Positions 54,049-63,586 of a DNA stretch of 64,000 bases are shown piece by piece (the first letter of the stretch is position 1; each line of letters starts with the position of its first letter). The translations under genes were made by a program, and so were the position numbers. Under the pieces are notes generated by a model, which worked only from the letters and a program-made list of their open reading frames with translations, did not search any database and was not told where the DNA came from. Source of the stretch: an uncultured Pseudomonadota bacterium (lineage in GTDB: Bacteria > Myxococcota_A > Bradymonadia > Bradymonadales > GCA-2716585); NCBI GenBank assembly GCA_937123825.1, contig CAKZKQ010000313.1, positions 1 to 64,000 on the forward strand. The letters are read 5' to 3'.

Positions 54049-56451
54049 CTATTTTTGCTGACCCAGCTTCCAGTTGAGGTTCTGGATGTGCTCTTCGGCA
54101 TCCTTGAGCTTCTTCTGGGTTTCTTCAAGCTGGGTCTTAAGCGCCTTGGCCTCGCTTTGGCCCGCGTTGGCCTTCTCTTCAAGCTGCTTTTTAAAGGCGT
54201 CGCGCTCCTTCTGGGCGGTCTGCTGGGCGCTCTTGGCGGCGTTGAGCTCTTTTTGCAGCCCCTGGGCGCTCTTTTTGAGGTCGTTGATCTCTTTTTCCAG
54301 CGCAGCCCCTTTGGCCTTGACCGCTTCAAGCTGCTCTTCGGCGCTGGCCTTGGCCGAACCCCAAAGGCCATAACCCACCGCCAGACCAATCACACCGGCC
54401 ACAACGGCCGCCGCGACAATGGGCACCAGATTGCCCTCATCGTTGCTGGCGACAGGATCGGGCTCACGGGCCGGGCGCGGTGTCGCAGCGGGCGCGGCGG
54501 CCTTGGGCTTGTCGGGAGACCTGGGCGCAGGCTTCGGCTCGGCCTTGGCCACCACAGACGCCTTGTCCTCTTTGACTTCAGCGCTCGGCGCAGCCTCCTC
54601 CTCGGAAGCATCCTCCTTCGACTCGGCCTCCTGCGCATCTTTGGCCTCAGGAGCCGACTCTTGGGCGCTCCCAGCGTCCTCCTCCGCACCCTCTTCGGCC
54701 TCGGCGTCATCACCACCGGCCTCTTGCGCATCCTCAGACTCGCCAGCGGCGTCGTCCTCCGGCTCACCATCTTCAGCCTCCGACTCACCGCCTTCGGCCC
54801 CGTCATCGGCGCTCCCAACCTCTTCAGAGTCACCGCCACCGGACTCGCCTTCGTCGGCCGCCTCCGCCCCATCGCCTTCTTCAGCGTCGGCAGCCTCTTC
54901 CGGCTCGCCATCTTGGGCATCAGCGTCGGCAACCTCTTCGGCAGCGCCCTCATCTTCGTTGGCCTGCTCGGACTCGTCGCCTTCGTCGGTTCCCTCCTCG
55001 GCGTCTACCTCCTGCGCAGCATCGGGGGCGTCGTCTTGCTCGGCATCGCCGCCTTCTTCTTCCCCACCAGCATCCTCGGCATCGCCGCCGTCGGCCTCTT
55101 CGGCAGCGTCGGCAGCCTCACCGTCGCCTTGCTCGGCATCATCAGCATCGCCGCCATCAGCCTCTTGGGCACCGCCCGACTCGGCCTCATCGGCGCCTTC
55201 CTCGGCTTCAGCACCGTCGGCCTGAGCCTCCGGCGCGGCCTCGCCAGCCTCTCCGGCGCCGCCTTCTTCGGCATCGGCCGAGGCATCTTCTTCAGCGCCA
55301 TCACTTTGGGCGTCGTCGTCCCCTTCAGACTCCTCTGCGCCGCCGTCATCCTCAGCGGTCGCCTCGTCAGCGTTGTCCTCTTGGGCGTCCTGGGCATCTT
55401 CACTCTGGGCGTCATCCGCTTTTGCGTCGCTGTCGCCCTCTTTGTCGCTTGACGCGTCTTTGGCCTGTCCATCCTCGGGTGACTGGCCATCAAAGAGGTC
55501 CTGAACCTCTTTGACCTCATCGGCCAACTCATTTTGGGGGCCATCAAGCTGGTAGGCCGCCAACGTTTCGGCGTAGAGGCGTTTGTTCTGTTCCAGGTCG
55601 ATGGAGATGTCCTGCCAGGTGTTTTCCACCATGGCAAAGAGGCGGTCTTGCCCTGACTCACTCTTGTCGACATCCACCCAGGCGCCGGTTTCGCTGTCGT
55701 AACCGCCCCGGATCATCCCAAAGTTGACGTCTCCAAAGTCACCGCCTCCGCCGCCACCGGTACCAAGCAGATCGCCGACCTCGGCCAGGTACATCACTGG
55801 CAGGTTGTCGACGCGGACAAAGGTGATGGCCGTGTCAGAGAGGCCACCGCGCTCTTTGGCCTTGGAGACAAAGGCATCGGAGGCCTTTTCCAGCTTGTTG
55901 GTGCCCATCAACGGGCCAAGCTCATCCAAATTCTCAGGGCAAGCCAGGCCATCGGAGCAAAGCAGGAAGGTGTCTCCCAAAGACATGCGCAGCGAGTAAA
56001 CCCTTGGGCCGCCGCTGTCGGCGGTGGAGCCATCGACGGTCAGCTCGCTGTCGGGCGAGAGCGTGTGAAGCTGCCCTGCACGAAGGAGATAGGCGCGGCT
56101 GTCGCCCAGATGGGCGATGTGAACGGTGTCGTCGACAAAGAGCGCGCCGATGAGGCCGTTGCTGCGCTCGCTGAGGTTGGCGGTCTTCTGGAAGGGCTTC
56201 CAGATGCTCTCGTGGGTCTGCTCAAAGACCGCCGTGAGCGCCCGCACAGGAGATTCCTCGTCGCTGGCCCGCAGCCCCTTTTTGATCAAGCTGATGGTCT
56301 TTTGACCGACGGTCTCTTCGCCTTCGCCGCCCATACCATTGGCGATGATGAAAATGGGCCCCAGCGGGGTCCGGTGGCCTTTGGGTGCTGAGTCCGCATC
56401 GTGCTTGACGCTGATGTCAGACATGGAAAGGTATTGTAGACCAGAAATCAT
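54049..56451 (-). CDS. PP2C-like protein with acidic linker, membrane helix and coiled coil
   Basis: 800 residues; GGGGAGAG precedes the ATG at 56451 (an internal ATG at 56424 is possible). The N-terminal phosphatase-like domain (about 30-215) has LGDSRAYLL (Asp117), LLCSDGL (Asp167) and SDTAI (Asp206). The metal-binding DGMGG is NGMGG (Asn38), and the usual N-terminal RxxNED segment is missing. Residues about 315-640 are an extremely Glu/Asp/Ala-rich low-complexity stretch. Then come a membrane helix (VPIVAAAVVAGVIGLAVGYG, about 675-697) and a coiled coil to the end (EEQLEAVKAKGAALEKEIND and on). It may be a low-activity phosphatase or a pseudophosphatase scaffold. It is paired with the kinase downstream. 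Confidence 0.87.
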   Translation of the reverse strand: MISGLQYLSMSDISVKHDADSAPKGHRTPLGPIFIIANGMGGEGEETVGQKTISLIKKGLRASDEESPVRALTAVFEQTHESIWKPFQKTANLSERSNGLIGALFVDDTVHIAHLGDSRAYLLRAGQLHTLSPDSELTVDGSTADSGGPRVYSLRMSLGDTFLLCSDGLACPENLDELGPLMGTNKLEKASDAFVSKAKERGGLSDTAITFVRVDNLPVMYLAEVGDLLGTGGGGGGDFGDVNFGMIRGGYDSETGAWVDVDKSESGQDRLFAMVENTWQDISIDLEQNKRLYAETLAAYQLDGPQNELADEVKEVQDLFDGQSPEDGQAKDASSDKEGDSDAKADDAQSEDAQDAQEDNADEATAEDDGGAEESEGDDDAQSDGAEEDASADAEEGGAGEAGEAAPEAQADGAEAEEGADEAESGGAQEADGGDADDAEQGDGEAADAAEEADGGDAEDAGGEEEGGDAEQDDAPDAAQEVDAEEGTDEGDESEQANEDEGAAEEVADADAQDGEPEEAADAEEGDGAEAADEGESGGGDSEEVGSADDGAEGGESEAEDGEPEDDAAGESEDAQEAGGDDAEAEEGAEEDAGSAQESAPEAKDAQEAESKEDASEEEAAPSAEVKEDKASVVAKAEPKPAPRSPDKPKAAAPAATPRPAREPDPVASNDEGNLVPIVAAAVVAGVIGLAVGYGLWGSAKASAEEQLEAVKAKGAALEKEINDLKKSAQGLQKELNAAKSAQQTAQKERDAFKKQLEEKANAGQSEAKALKTQLEETQKKLKDAEEHIQNLNWKLGQQK

Positions 56452-57010
56452 CCGCGACTCTCCCCGACTTAAGGCAATGCCCGTTCAAACGCCGTCAACC
56501 CAGGCGCGCCGCATCACAAAGACAAAGATGGCCCCACACCCAGACAAGCCTCTAAAACCCACCTGCGCACAGACCGACTCTGCCCTCGTTTTCGAGGCTC
56601 GCCGTTGATCTCACATTTTTCCAGGCACCGTTCTTAACAGTTTATGCAACACCACGCTGCTTGAGGCGCTCACAACAGTGTGCTCTCCAACACTTCGCAC
56701 CCACATTGTCGCGCTTGAGCGGCGCTCTTTTGGCTTGTCGAGGGGATTTGTGAGGCCTGCACGTTCACTCAAACGCATCTGGAGGGCGCAACAAGACATC
56801 GGCACCCATCCGAAAGGTCAGGATCAGACCCAAAAGCCATCTCCACGGCCTGACAGTCTCATGGTTCAAGACCCGTTTTGCGTACACAAACCCACTGCAT
56901 GCACTGCTCAAACAGCGCACATCATACCACAGGTATGACGCAGTGGGGAGTTGCCCCAGGATTTTCAAGGCGGAAAACACCGTGCATCAAACTCGCCCTG
57001 AAACGCCGCC
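56452..57010. other. intergenic region with a perfect palindrome
   Basis: 559 bases. TCATACC-ACA-GGTATGA (56922-56938) is a perfect 7-bp inverted repeat about 470 bases before the PP2C-like gene and 73 bases after the end of the 57011 membrane gene. It could be an operator or a weak transcript-end hairpin. No gene is convincing; short frames here lack codon bias. Confidence 0.45.
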
Positions 57011-57493
57011 TCAAGAGATGTCTTCCCCGGTGTAGCCGCCGCGCCGCCAGGCAAAAAGATCGCCCACAATGACGGTGGAGATGCCGCCGACGACGGCGCA
57101 CAAGAGGGCAAAGACGGCGGAGGCCTTGTAGGGGTGCTCGATGAGGTTCCCCATGGACTGGGGGCTATGAAAAATCAGCTCCAGGTAGAGGGCGCCGCCA
57201 AGGAGTCCAAGCTGAACCAGAGAACCAGCGGCGAGCTTGAAAAGGCGAGGACGCGTGAGCCAGCCGGGGCGAACATGGCCTTGACGGGCAAAGAAGAGCG
57301 CGCCGCCGAGACAGACGCCGATGACGGTGGCGATCGGGCCGATGGAGCCCATCACCAGCAGTTGGAGCCCGATGGAGGCCGCCGCGCCGCCAAGTTGCCC
57401 AAAGGCCAGACCCATGCGGTCGCCGATGGAGACGTCGGACGGGACAGGGGCGTCGTTGGGAAAGGGCTTTTGTGGGGGTCGCTTGTGATTCAT
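57011..57493 (-). CDS. small polytopic membrane protein, unknown
   Basis: 160 residues with a hydrophilic N-terminus (MNHKRPPQKPFPNDAPVPSD) and three to four predicted membrane segments: IGLQLLVMGSIGPIATVIGV, GGALFFARQ, LVQLGLLGGALYLELIF and VFALLCAVVGGISTVIVGDL. The C-terminus is short and basic/acidic (AWRRGGYTGEDIS). No family is recognised and no ribosome site is obvious. The gene stands alone on its strand between intergenic stretches. Confidence 0.68.
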   Translation of the reverse strand: MNHKRPPQKPFPNDAPVPSDVSIGDRMGLAFGQLGGAAASIGLQLLVMGSIGPIATVIGVCLGGALFFARQGHVRPGWLTRPRLFKLAAGSLVQLGLLGGALYLELIFHSPQSMGNLIEHPYKASAVFALLCAVVGGISTVIVGDLFAWRRGGYTGEDIS

Positions 57494-58001
57494 GGCGTTT
57501 AAGCGTGGGGTCGTCGCTGCCTGGGACCATCATGCACAGCGCGCCGATGGGCGGCAAGATGGCACCTTGGAGAGGGCCTTGGATGACCATTTGAACAGAC
57601 AGAGTGCTGCGCCGTGCATTGAGACATTGAGCACGGCCCTGATTGCGATCCACCGCTGATAAAGATGCAACAAAACACAAGGGAGGTTTGCCGCCCGCGC
57701 AAAACCTCGACGCCGACCCACATAGAGCGGCGACACCGACTCTGACGGCATCAACAAGCACAAGATATTTATGTTATAGTGTGGACAACATACCTGCACA
57801 GCGCGCCTTTGGCGTCGGCCTGAAAACTTCAGGCCGTTGTGGAGCGGGTCATCATCGCAACCACAACAAAGCCAAATACGATGTAGAGCACGTGAGACCA
57901 ACCTGTCTCGACGCACCTTGTGCACGCTTTAGACTCTGGTCCACACACCGCTCCCTTTGCGCGCTCAGGCACACCACAACCCAACCATGAGGAGGGTTTT
58001 T
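57494..58001. other. upstream region of the BCCT transporter
   Basis: 508 bases between divergent genes. An A+T-rich patch at about 57745-57800 (with TTATGTTATAGTG) is a plausible promoter region for the transporter. GAGGAGGG precedes the transporter ATG. No gene was found. Confidence 0.4.
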
Positions 58002-59558
58002 ATGGCCAAGGGCCAGTCAGTTCCAGAGAGCACGTCCAACCGAAACCCCACCATCAACCTCTTTTCTGTCTCACTGATCTTCTGCATCATCATCGCCACC
58101 ATCGGCATCGGCTGGCCCGAAACTTTCGCCACCGCCATGTCGACCTTCACCAACACCACCTTCGACGCCCTGGGCTGGTTCTTTGTGCTGTCGGTGTCGG
58201 GCATGTTGGTCTTGTCGCTGTGGATGGCGTTTGGACCCTATGGACACCTGAAGTTGGGGAAACCTCAGGACAAGCCCGAATTCTCAACCCTCTCATGGCT
58301 CTCAATGCTTTTCGCCGCTGGCATGGGTGTTGGGCTGATCTTTTGGAGCGTGGCGGAGCCCGTCATCCACTTCAACACCCCTCCCACAGGCGCACCGCCG
58401 AGTGCAGAGACAGCGCGACAGTCGCTGGTCATCACCAACCTGCACTGGGGACTGCACGCCTGGGCTGTGTACTGCACTGGTGCGCTGGTGTTGGCCTACT
58501 TCCACTTTCGCAAAAACGAGCCCTACCTGGCCGGGGCTCCCATCAGAGCCAGCTTCAAGGGGAGATGGGTCGAGCCCATCGCTCGCCTGGCAGACCTCCT
58601 GGCGGTCATTTCGGTGGCGTTTGGCGTCGCAGGGTCCATGGCCATGGGCATCTTCCAAATCCACACTGGCCTCCACCTGGTCCTTGGCATCCCTGCCCAG
58701 TCCATTTGGGTCTCGGGTCTCCTGATGGCGCTGCTCTTTGTCTGCTACATGCTCTCGGCCGCCACAAGCCTCGATAAAGGCATCCAGATCCTCAGCAACC
58801 TCAACATGGCGCTGGCGATCGCGCTGATGCTCTTTGTCTTGCTCTTTGGCCCCACCGAGTTCCTCTTGTCCACCACGTTCAATTCATTGGGCGACTACCT
58901 CACGGCGCTGCCCAACCTCTCGTTGAGGATGTATCCGTTTTCGGAGCTTGGCGGATGGTTCAAGGGCTGGACTTTGATGTACTTCATATGGTGGATCGCC
59001 TGGGCCCCTTTTGTGGGCATTTTCATTGCCAGAATCAGCCGCGGGCGCACCATCCGTGAGTTTGTCCTGGGCGTGCTGCTGGCCCCCACATCCTTTACCA
59101 TCATCTGGTTTGCCATCTTCGGCGGCACCGGCATCCACCAGGAACTTTACGGTGACGCCAACCTCGCCGCGCTGGTCAACGAAGACGTCACTCTGGCCCT
59201 CTTTGCGCTCTTTGAGAGCCTGCCCGGCTCGGCGATCCTCTCGGGCCTCTCACTGACGCTGGTCTTTGTCTTCCTGATCACCAGCGTCGACAGCGCCACA
59301 TTTGTCCTGGGGATGCTGACCTCAAAAGGCTCCATGGATCCTCCCACCAGCCGCAAGCTCGGATGGGGGGTGACGTTGGCTGTCCTTGGCACCGCGCTGA
59401 TGGTCTCGGGCAACATCGATGTGGTCAGAGCCGCTGCCATCAGCGGCGCCGTCCCCTTCACCCTGATCTTGATGCTGCAAGGCGCTGCGCTGATCCGTAC
59501 TCTGCGCGCCGATCGGCGCCGGGCCCAACCCAAGCCCCACGAGGAGGTCCAACCATGA
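58002..59558 (+). CDS. BCCT family osmolyte (betaine/choline/carnitine) transporter
   Basis: 518 residues from the ATG at 58002 (GAGGAGGG upstream). About twelve membrane helices are visible. The family signatures are GMGVGLIFWSVAEP (glycine-rich TM3) and WWIAWAPFVGIFIARISRGR (the aromatic TM8 substrate box). Members import quaternary ammonium compounds by sodium or proton symport. The long N- and C-terminal osmosensing tails are short here. The stop overlaps the start of the binding-protein gene (ATGA), which is unusual because BCCT transporters need no binding protein. Confidence 0.94.
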   Translation: MAKGQSVPESTSNRNPTINLFSVSLIFCIIIATIGIGWPETFATAMSTFTNTTFDALGWFFVLSVSGMLVLSLWMAFGPYGHLKLGKPQDKPEFSTLSWLSMLFAAGMGVGLIFWSVAEPVIHFNTPPTGAPPSAETARQSLVITNLHWGLHAWAVYCTGALVLAYFHFRKNEPYLAGAPIRASFKGRWVEPIARLADLLAVISVAFGVAGSMAMGIFQIHTGLHLVLGIPAQSIWVSGLLMALLFVCYMLSAATSLDKGIQILSNLNMALAIALMLFVLLFGPTEFLLSTTFNSLGDYLTALPNLSLRMYPFSELGGWFKGWTLMYFIWWIAWAPFVGIFIARISRGRTIREFVLGVLLAPTSFTIIWFAIFGGTGIHQELYGDANLAALVNEDVTLALFALFESLPGSAILSGLSLTLVFVFLITSVDSATFVLGMLTSKGSMDPPTSRKLGWGVTLAVLGTALMVSGNIDVVRAAAISGAVPFTLILMLQGAALIRTLRADRRRAQPKPHEEVQP

Positions 59559-61420
59559 CACACCGCACGCTGCCCATGCTCCTGGCGTTGATGATGGTCC
59601 TGGCCCTGCTCGCTGCGGCTTGCCAACAAGAGCGCCAACCGGTGCGCATCGGCGTCAAAGACTTCACCGAACAAGAGATCATCGCCCAGATGGCCTCGGC
59701 GCTGACCCAAAACAAGGGCATGGGCAAAGCCCAGATCGTCCCCTGCCAGGACACCTACCAGTGCCAGCACATGCTGCGCACCGGCCGCATCGACCTGATG
59801 ACCGAGTACACCGGCACCGGCCTGCTCTACCTGGGCCAACCGGTCAACCCCCAGGACGCCAGCCTGGAGCACGTCCGCAAGCTCTACCAACCGCTGGAAC
59901 TGAACTGGATGGGGGCGCTGGGCTTTGACAACGGCTACCTGCTGCTGGTCACCCCGCAGCGCGCCGCGTCCCTGGGGCTGAAGACCATCGAGGACCTGGA
60001 AAAGCTCCCCGAAGGCGTCCGCGTCGCGTGCCCCTCAACCTACCTCAAACGCCCAAGCGACGGCCTCGGCCCCCTGGTCGAGCGCCACGGCCTGCGCCTG
60101 CGCGGGCAACCGATCGCGCTCGACACCATCGAAGAGCGCATCGACGCGCTGCTCGACGGGCGAGCCGATGCCATCGTCGTCTATGGCACCGACGGCGCCA
60201 TTTCGGACCTCGATCTGGTGGCCCTCAAAGACAGCCTTGGCTTCTTCCCACCCTACCAGGCCGCCTTCGTCATGCACGCCAAGGCCGCACAAAAACACCC
60301 TGAGTTGGCCCAAACCCTCCAAGCCCTCGAAGGGCGCCTGGACGCGGCCACCATGCGGCAACTCAACCACCAGGCCGAGGCCCAGGGCGCCGCTCCCAAA
60401 GACGTCGCCGCGGGCTTCCTGGGCACCTCTGGGCTGATCGACCAGGACAGCGCCCCCACCACGACGCGCTCCGAGTTGACCATCGCCGCCGATGCCATCC
60501 AAACCAACGGCCCCCTGGGCCCCAAGGCGCTGCGCGCCGTGCGCCGCGCCTTTCCCGGGCGCCCCGTTGCCTTCCAAACCCAGCCCAACCCCCTCGACAC
60601 CGTCATCCAGGGCAAAGCGCGCCTGGCGCTGGTCGGGGCCGAACACTTCTTCACCGACCAGGGCCGCCAAAACAAGGCCCAGGCCGCCGCCGTCGTCGGC
60701 AGCAGCCTGATCCACGTCCTGCACCGCGCAGGAGCGCGGCCCGCAAACCCACTGGAAGGCAAAATCGGCACCCTCGACGCCAATGGACAAGCCCCGCGCG
60801 TGTTGCGCCCGCTCCTTGGCGACAACGCCCCCACCCTCAAGGCCAAGACCACCCCGGCGCTGCTCGACGCCCTGAAGTCATCAAGCATCGACACCGCGCT
60901 GATCGCGCTGCCCGCCTCGGACCCCGCGTTGACCAAAGCCATGGCGGACGGCGCGCTGGAGCTTGGAGCGCTCGAAGGCTGGATGACCCCGCAGCGCGCC
61001 ATCGCCCATCCCTTCCTGCGCCCCCGGCGCATCCCGGCCAACACCTACACCAACCAACCCCAGGCCATCGAAACGCTCGGCTCACAGGTCGTCCTGGCCG
61101 CCCCCGCCTACCTGCCCGAAGCCACGCCCAGCGGTGGTCCCGCCTCGGCGCTGTTGACCACCGGCACCCCGCTGACCGACGCCGAAATCCAGGCGTTGGC
61201 CAAAGCCACAGGCGTCCCCACGGCGCCCGACTCTGCCCTGCCCTCGGCTTGGAGCCGCCGCGCACCCGAGCCGCCCCAGGACACCGCAGACAGCACTGTC
61301 AAAAAGGTCCTCAGCACGGCGCTCAACATCCTGGCCATCGCCTTCCTGGCGCTCCTGGCCGCGCTGGCGCTGGCCCCCGCACCCAAGGACACCACCCCAC
61401 AACCCCCCGCCAAGGCCTGA
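59555..61420 (+). CDS. OpuAC/ProX-like binding protein fused to a second solute-binding domain
   Basis: 621 residues, coupled to the transporter by an ATGA overlap, with GAGGAGG upstream. The lipobox is LAAAC (Cys23). Domain 1 (about 28-295) is a glycine-betaine-type OpuAC/ProX binding protein: VRIGVKDFTEQEIIAQM and IDLMTEYTGTGLLYLG are its signatures. Domain 2 (about 305-565) begins SELTIAADAIQ and contains NPLDTVIQGKARLALVGAE, like TAXI/NMT1-type periplasmic binding domains. A C-terminal membrane helix (LNILAIAFLALLAALALAPA) would anchor the other end. No ABC permease or ATPase gene is present. It probably feeds, senses or gates for the BCCT transporter. Confidence 0.85.
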   Translation: MTHRTLPMLLALMMVLALLAAACQQERQPVRIGVKDFTEQEIIAQMASALTQNKGMGKAQIVPCQDTYQCQHMLRTGRIDLMTEYTGTGLLYLGQPVNPQDASLEHVRKLYQPLELNWMGALGFDNGYLLLVTPQRAASLGLKTIEDLEKLPEGVRVACPSTYLKRPSDGLGPLVERHGLRLRGQPIALDTIEERIDALLDGRADAIVVYGTDGAISDLDLVALKDSLGFFPPYQAAFVMHAKAAQKHPELAQTLQALEGRLDAATMRQLNHQAEAQGAAPKDVAAGFLGTSGLIDQDSAPTTTRSELTIAADAIQTNGPLGPKALRAVRRAFPGRPVAFQTQPNPLDTVIQGKARLALVGAEHFFTDQGRQNKAQAAAVVGSSLIHVLHRAGARPANPLEGKIGTLDANGQAPRVLRPLLGDNAPTLKAKTTPALLDALKSSSIDTALIALPASDPALTKAMADGALELGALEGWMTPQRAIAHPFLRPRRIPANTYTNQPQAIETLGSQVVLAAPAYLPEATPSGGPASALLTTGTPLTDAEIQALAKATGVPTAPDSALPSAWSRRAPEPPQDTADSTVKKVLSTALNILAIAFLALLAALALAPAPKDTTPQPPAKA

Positions 61421-61428
61421 AGGCGCGC

Positions 61429-62565
61429 TTATCTGACCAACTCCAAACCCCGCAGCTGCCGCGTCACGCCCGGCGCCAACCACAAGGCGATCAGGCGCTG
61501 GCGCCGCACGCTGGCCTGGTTGGCCACCTGAATCTGACGCTGGTGGCGGTCTACACCCTCGCTCAAAGCGATCTGTCGATTAAAGAGGTCAAAGAGCCGC
61601 AACAAATCGGGCCGCTGCTGCAGCTCAACCCGCAAATCCCGACGCCCAAACCGCAGCAACGACCGAAACCCTGCGTGGTTCAACTCCCGCACACCGGGGT
61701 TGCGCTGATTGAAACGCTCCACAAAGCACGTGTAGCGCACCCACGGCCAGCGCATGTAATTCCACAGCGCCACAAACTGCCGCACAGGCCTGCGCCCACC
61801 AAAAGCACGCGCGCGCACCACCCCCAACAACTCACGCACCCGCTCCCACTGAACACCCTCGCCGTAAAAGGCCTCGGTCACCCCCTCCAAATCCAGCCCA
61901 TCATCCACGCTGTCACAACGCATCGAATCAAGAACCTCATCACAGCGCTCTCCAAGCGCTTTGCGCAGACCCGTCACGCGCGCCTCGGACTCAAAAACCA
62001 CCTGCGGCTCGTCAAAAACCGCCTGCTCTGGCACCGCACCGCCGCCCGTCGGCCCCGAACGGCGCCCCTTGGCGCGCGCAGGCAAAACCACGCGGGCATA
62101 ATGGCACAACTCCGCCAACCAACTGCGGGGACCCATCAGCGGCTGACGACGCTGAGACGGCACCTCTTTGCGATCCTCGCGCGCAAGAAGCTCGGCCAGC
62201 GCCGAAAGGAAAATCTGCGCCAACTCATCATCAAGGCTCTTTTGACGGGGGTGCACACTTTGGGCCGAGTAGGTCTGACGGTCGGGACCACCGATGAGCA
62301 ACGCGCTGCTGGCCGCCACCGCCATCAAACACGTCACCTCCATCAACGACACATCCAGGTGGTTCAAGAGCCAACGGCCAAGTGGCCCGCGCTGGGCATC
62401 ATCGCCATCAACCAACGCCCGCCGCGCGGCGGCCCGCTCCAGAAGCGCGCGCCATTGATCCAATGCCTGACCTTTAAGCGGCCCCCGCACCGCGCTCAGG
62501 CCAAAAGGGGTTCGGGGATCGGGGTTGCGTTCATCCACGCCCACAACAACTCTGTGCGTCGACAT
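61429..62565 (-). CDS. hypothetical cytoplasmic protein
   Basis: 378 residues from the ATG at 62565 (GGAGG upstream). It starts STHRVVVGVDERNPDP and is rich in Arg, with few lysines. A hydrophobic stretch (VTCLMAVAASSALLIGG, about 95-115) could be a buried helix rather than a membrane span. The C-terminal half has many Arg/Trp (YMRWPWVRYTCFVERFNQRN). No family, motif or catalytic pattern is recognised. It is convergent with the binding-protein fusion gene. Confidence 0.68.
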   Translation of the reverse strand: MSTHRVVVGVDERNPDPRTPFGLSAVRGPLKGQALDQWRALLERAAARRALVDGDDAQRGPLGRWLLNHLDVSLMEVTCLMAVAASSALLIGGPDRQTYSAQSVHPRQKSLDDELAQIFLSALAELLAREDRKEVPSQRRQPLMGPRSWLAELCHYARVVLPARAKGRRSGPTGGGAVPEQAVFDEPQVVFESEARVTGLRKALGERCDEVLDSMRCDSVDDGLDLEGVTEAFYGEGVQWERVRELLGVVRARAFGGRRPVRQFVALWNYMRWPWVRYTCFVERFNQRNPGVRELNHAGFRSLLRFGRRDLRVELQQRPDLLRLFDLFNRQIALSEGVDRHQRQIQVANQASVRRQRLIALWLAPGVTRQLRGLELVR

Positions 62566-63043
62566 ACCTGTTTCCTCCACGCCAAGAACGCCGACCCACA
62601 TCAACGTGGCCGCGTTCATACCGCAGGTTCTCCCACAACAAAGGGATCAGAATTCAGGCAAGGCACACACCTTCACGTCGCAACAAAAGCACCCACAACA
62701 CCCGGACTCGCCAGGCAAAGCCTGAAACATCTGCGCACGCCCCCCTCGACGCCGCGTCTGTCGATGCTCTTGGATTCAAGCAGATGCCTCCGCTCAGCTC
62801 GCGCTCATAAGGTTCACAATCCGTCACCACGCCTGAAAACTGGCCCTCCAAGCAGACGCACGCCACCTGTCAACGTCAAAGCAGGTGCATGCCTCAACGC
62901 CGCATTCTCTGGCCCAAGTCACAACATCGACTTCGGCTCAAAGCGCACCAGATGGACTCAACCTAAGCGTCCTCGGGGTTCCTGTTATCACAGAAGGTAA
63001 GTCGGGATTCGCAATGCGCCAGACACAAAAATACTGACAAATT
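62566..63043. other. intergenic region
   Basis: 478 bases. Apart from a hairpin at the end of the next gene (listed) I see no gene, repeat or clear regulatory site. Confidence 0.4.
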
Positions 63044-63053
63044 TTACAGTATT
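63027..63053 (-). terminator. weak intrinsic terminator
   Basis: On the minus strand AATACTG and CAGTATT form a perfect 7-bp stem overlapping the stop codon of the 63044-63586 gene, directly followed by TTT. It is A+T-rich, so probably weak. Confidence 0.45.
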
Positions 63054-63586
63054 GCCTTTATTTTTCCCAAAACGACCAAGAGTTCCCCCTTCCAAACCTC
63101 ATCGGGGCTGGATTCGGCGGCGCTGCCAAGGCGCTGGGCCATTTGAAGCAGCTCCGCATTGGACCCCTGCCCAAAGGCATGAAGCTCAACGTGGATCCTG
63201 GCCGCCAATTGAAGGCTCCACAGCCGCACCGCGTTGTCCTCAACCCCCTGGTAGGCCTTTGAGGCCAACTCCAAAGCGGTGCGCAAGAGCGCGGCGTCGC
63301 GGTGATGGGCGCCGACCATGAACCTGGCGAATGCCAGGCGATGCAAATAAACGGGCGCCTCAAAGAGAGGGAATGTCGTCACGTCGTGGAGACTGTAGAG
63401 GTCCTGGGGAGCATCGGTGCGGGTGGCGACGGCGTTGAAGGCTTCCAAGAACGCCAACCATGCCTGCCCATCGCTGCGCTGCGGGCGCTGGCACAGCGTC
63501 TGCTCCCACTGGGCCATCAAGACATCGTGTCGGTTGGCTGCGGCGCTGCGCGCAAGTTGCAGAATGTGATCAAATTTGGAGGTCAT
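63044..63586 (-). CDS. helical hypothetical protein
   Basis: 180 residues, almost entirely helical by sequence, with a TPR-like rhythm in the second half (ALLRTALELASKAYQGVEDN; LWSLQLAARIHVELHAFGQG; SNAELLQMAQRLGSAAESSP). No signal peptide. No ribosome site is obvious before the ATG at 63586. No family is recognised; it may be a small alpha-solenoid adaptor. The stop lies within a terminator-like hairpin. Confidence 0.6.
   Translation of the reverse strand: MTSKFDHILQLARSAAANRHDVLMAQWEQTLCQRPQRSDGQAWLAFLEAFNAVATRTDAPQDLYSLHDVTTFPLFEAPVYLHRLAFARFMVGAHHRDAALLRTALELASKAYQGVEDNAVRLWSLQLAARIHVELHAFGQGSNAELLQMAQRLGSAAESSPDEVWKGELLVVLGKIKAIL

Noticed and set aside
53746..55452. A 568-codon plus-strand frame predicting many membrane segments opposite the PP2C-like gene
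   Set aside because: It is the complement of the Glu/Asp/Ala-rich linker: codons GAG, GAC and GCC read backwards give Leu, Val and Gly, which mimic membrane helices. The minus-strand gene has domains and a ribosome site.
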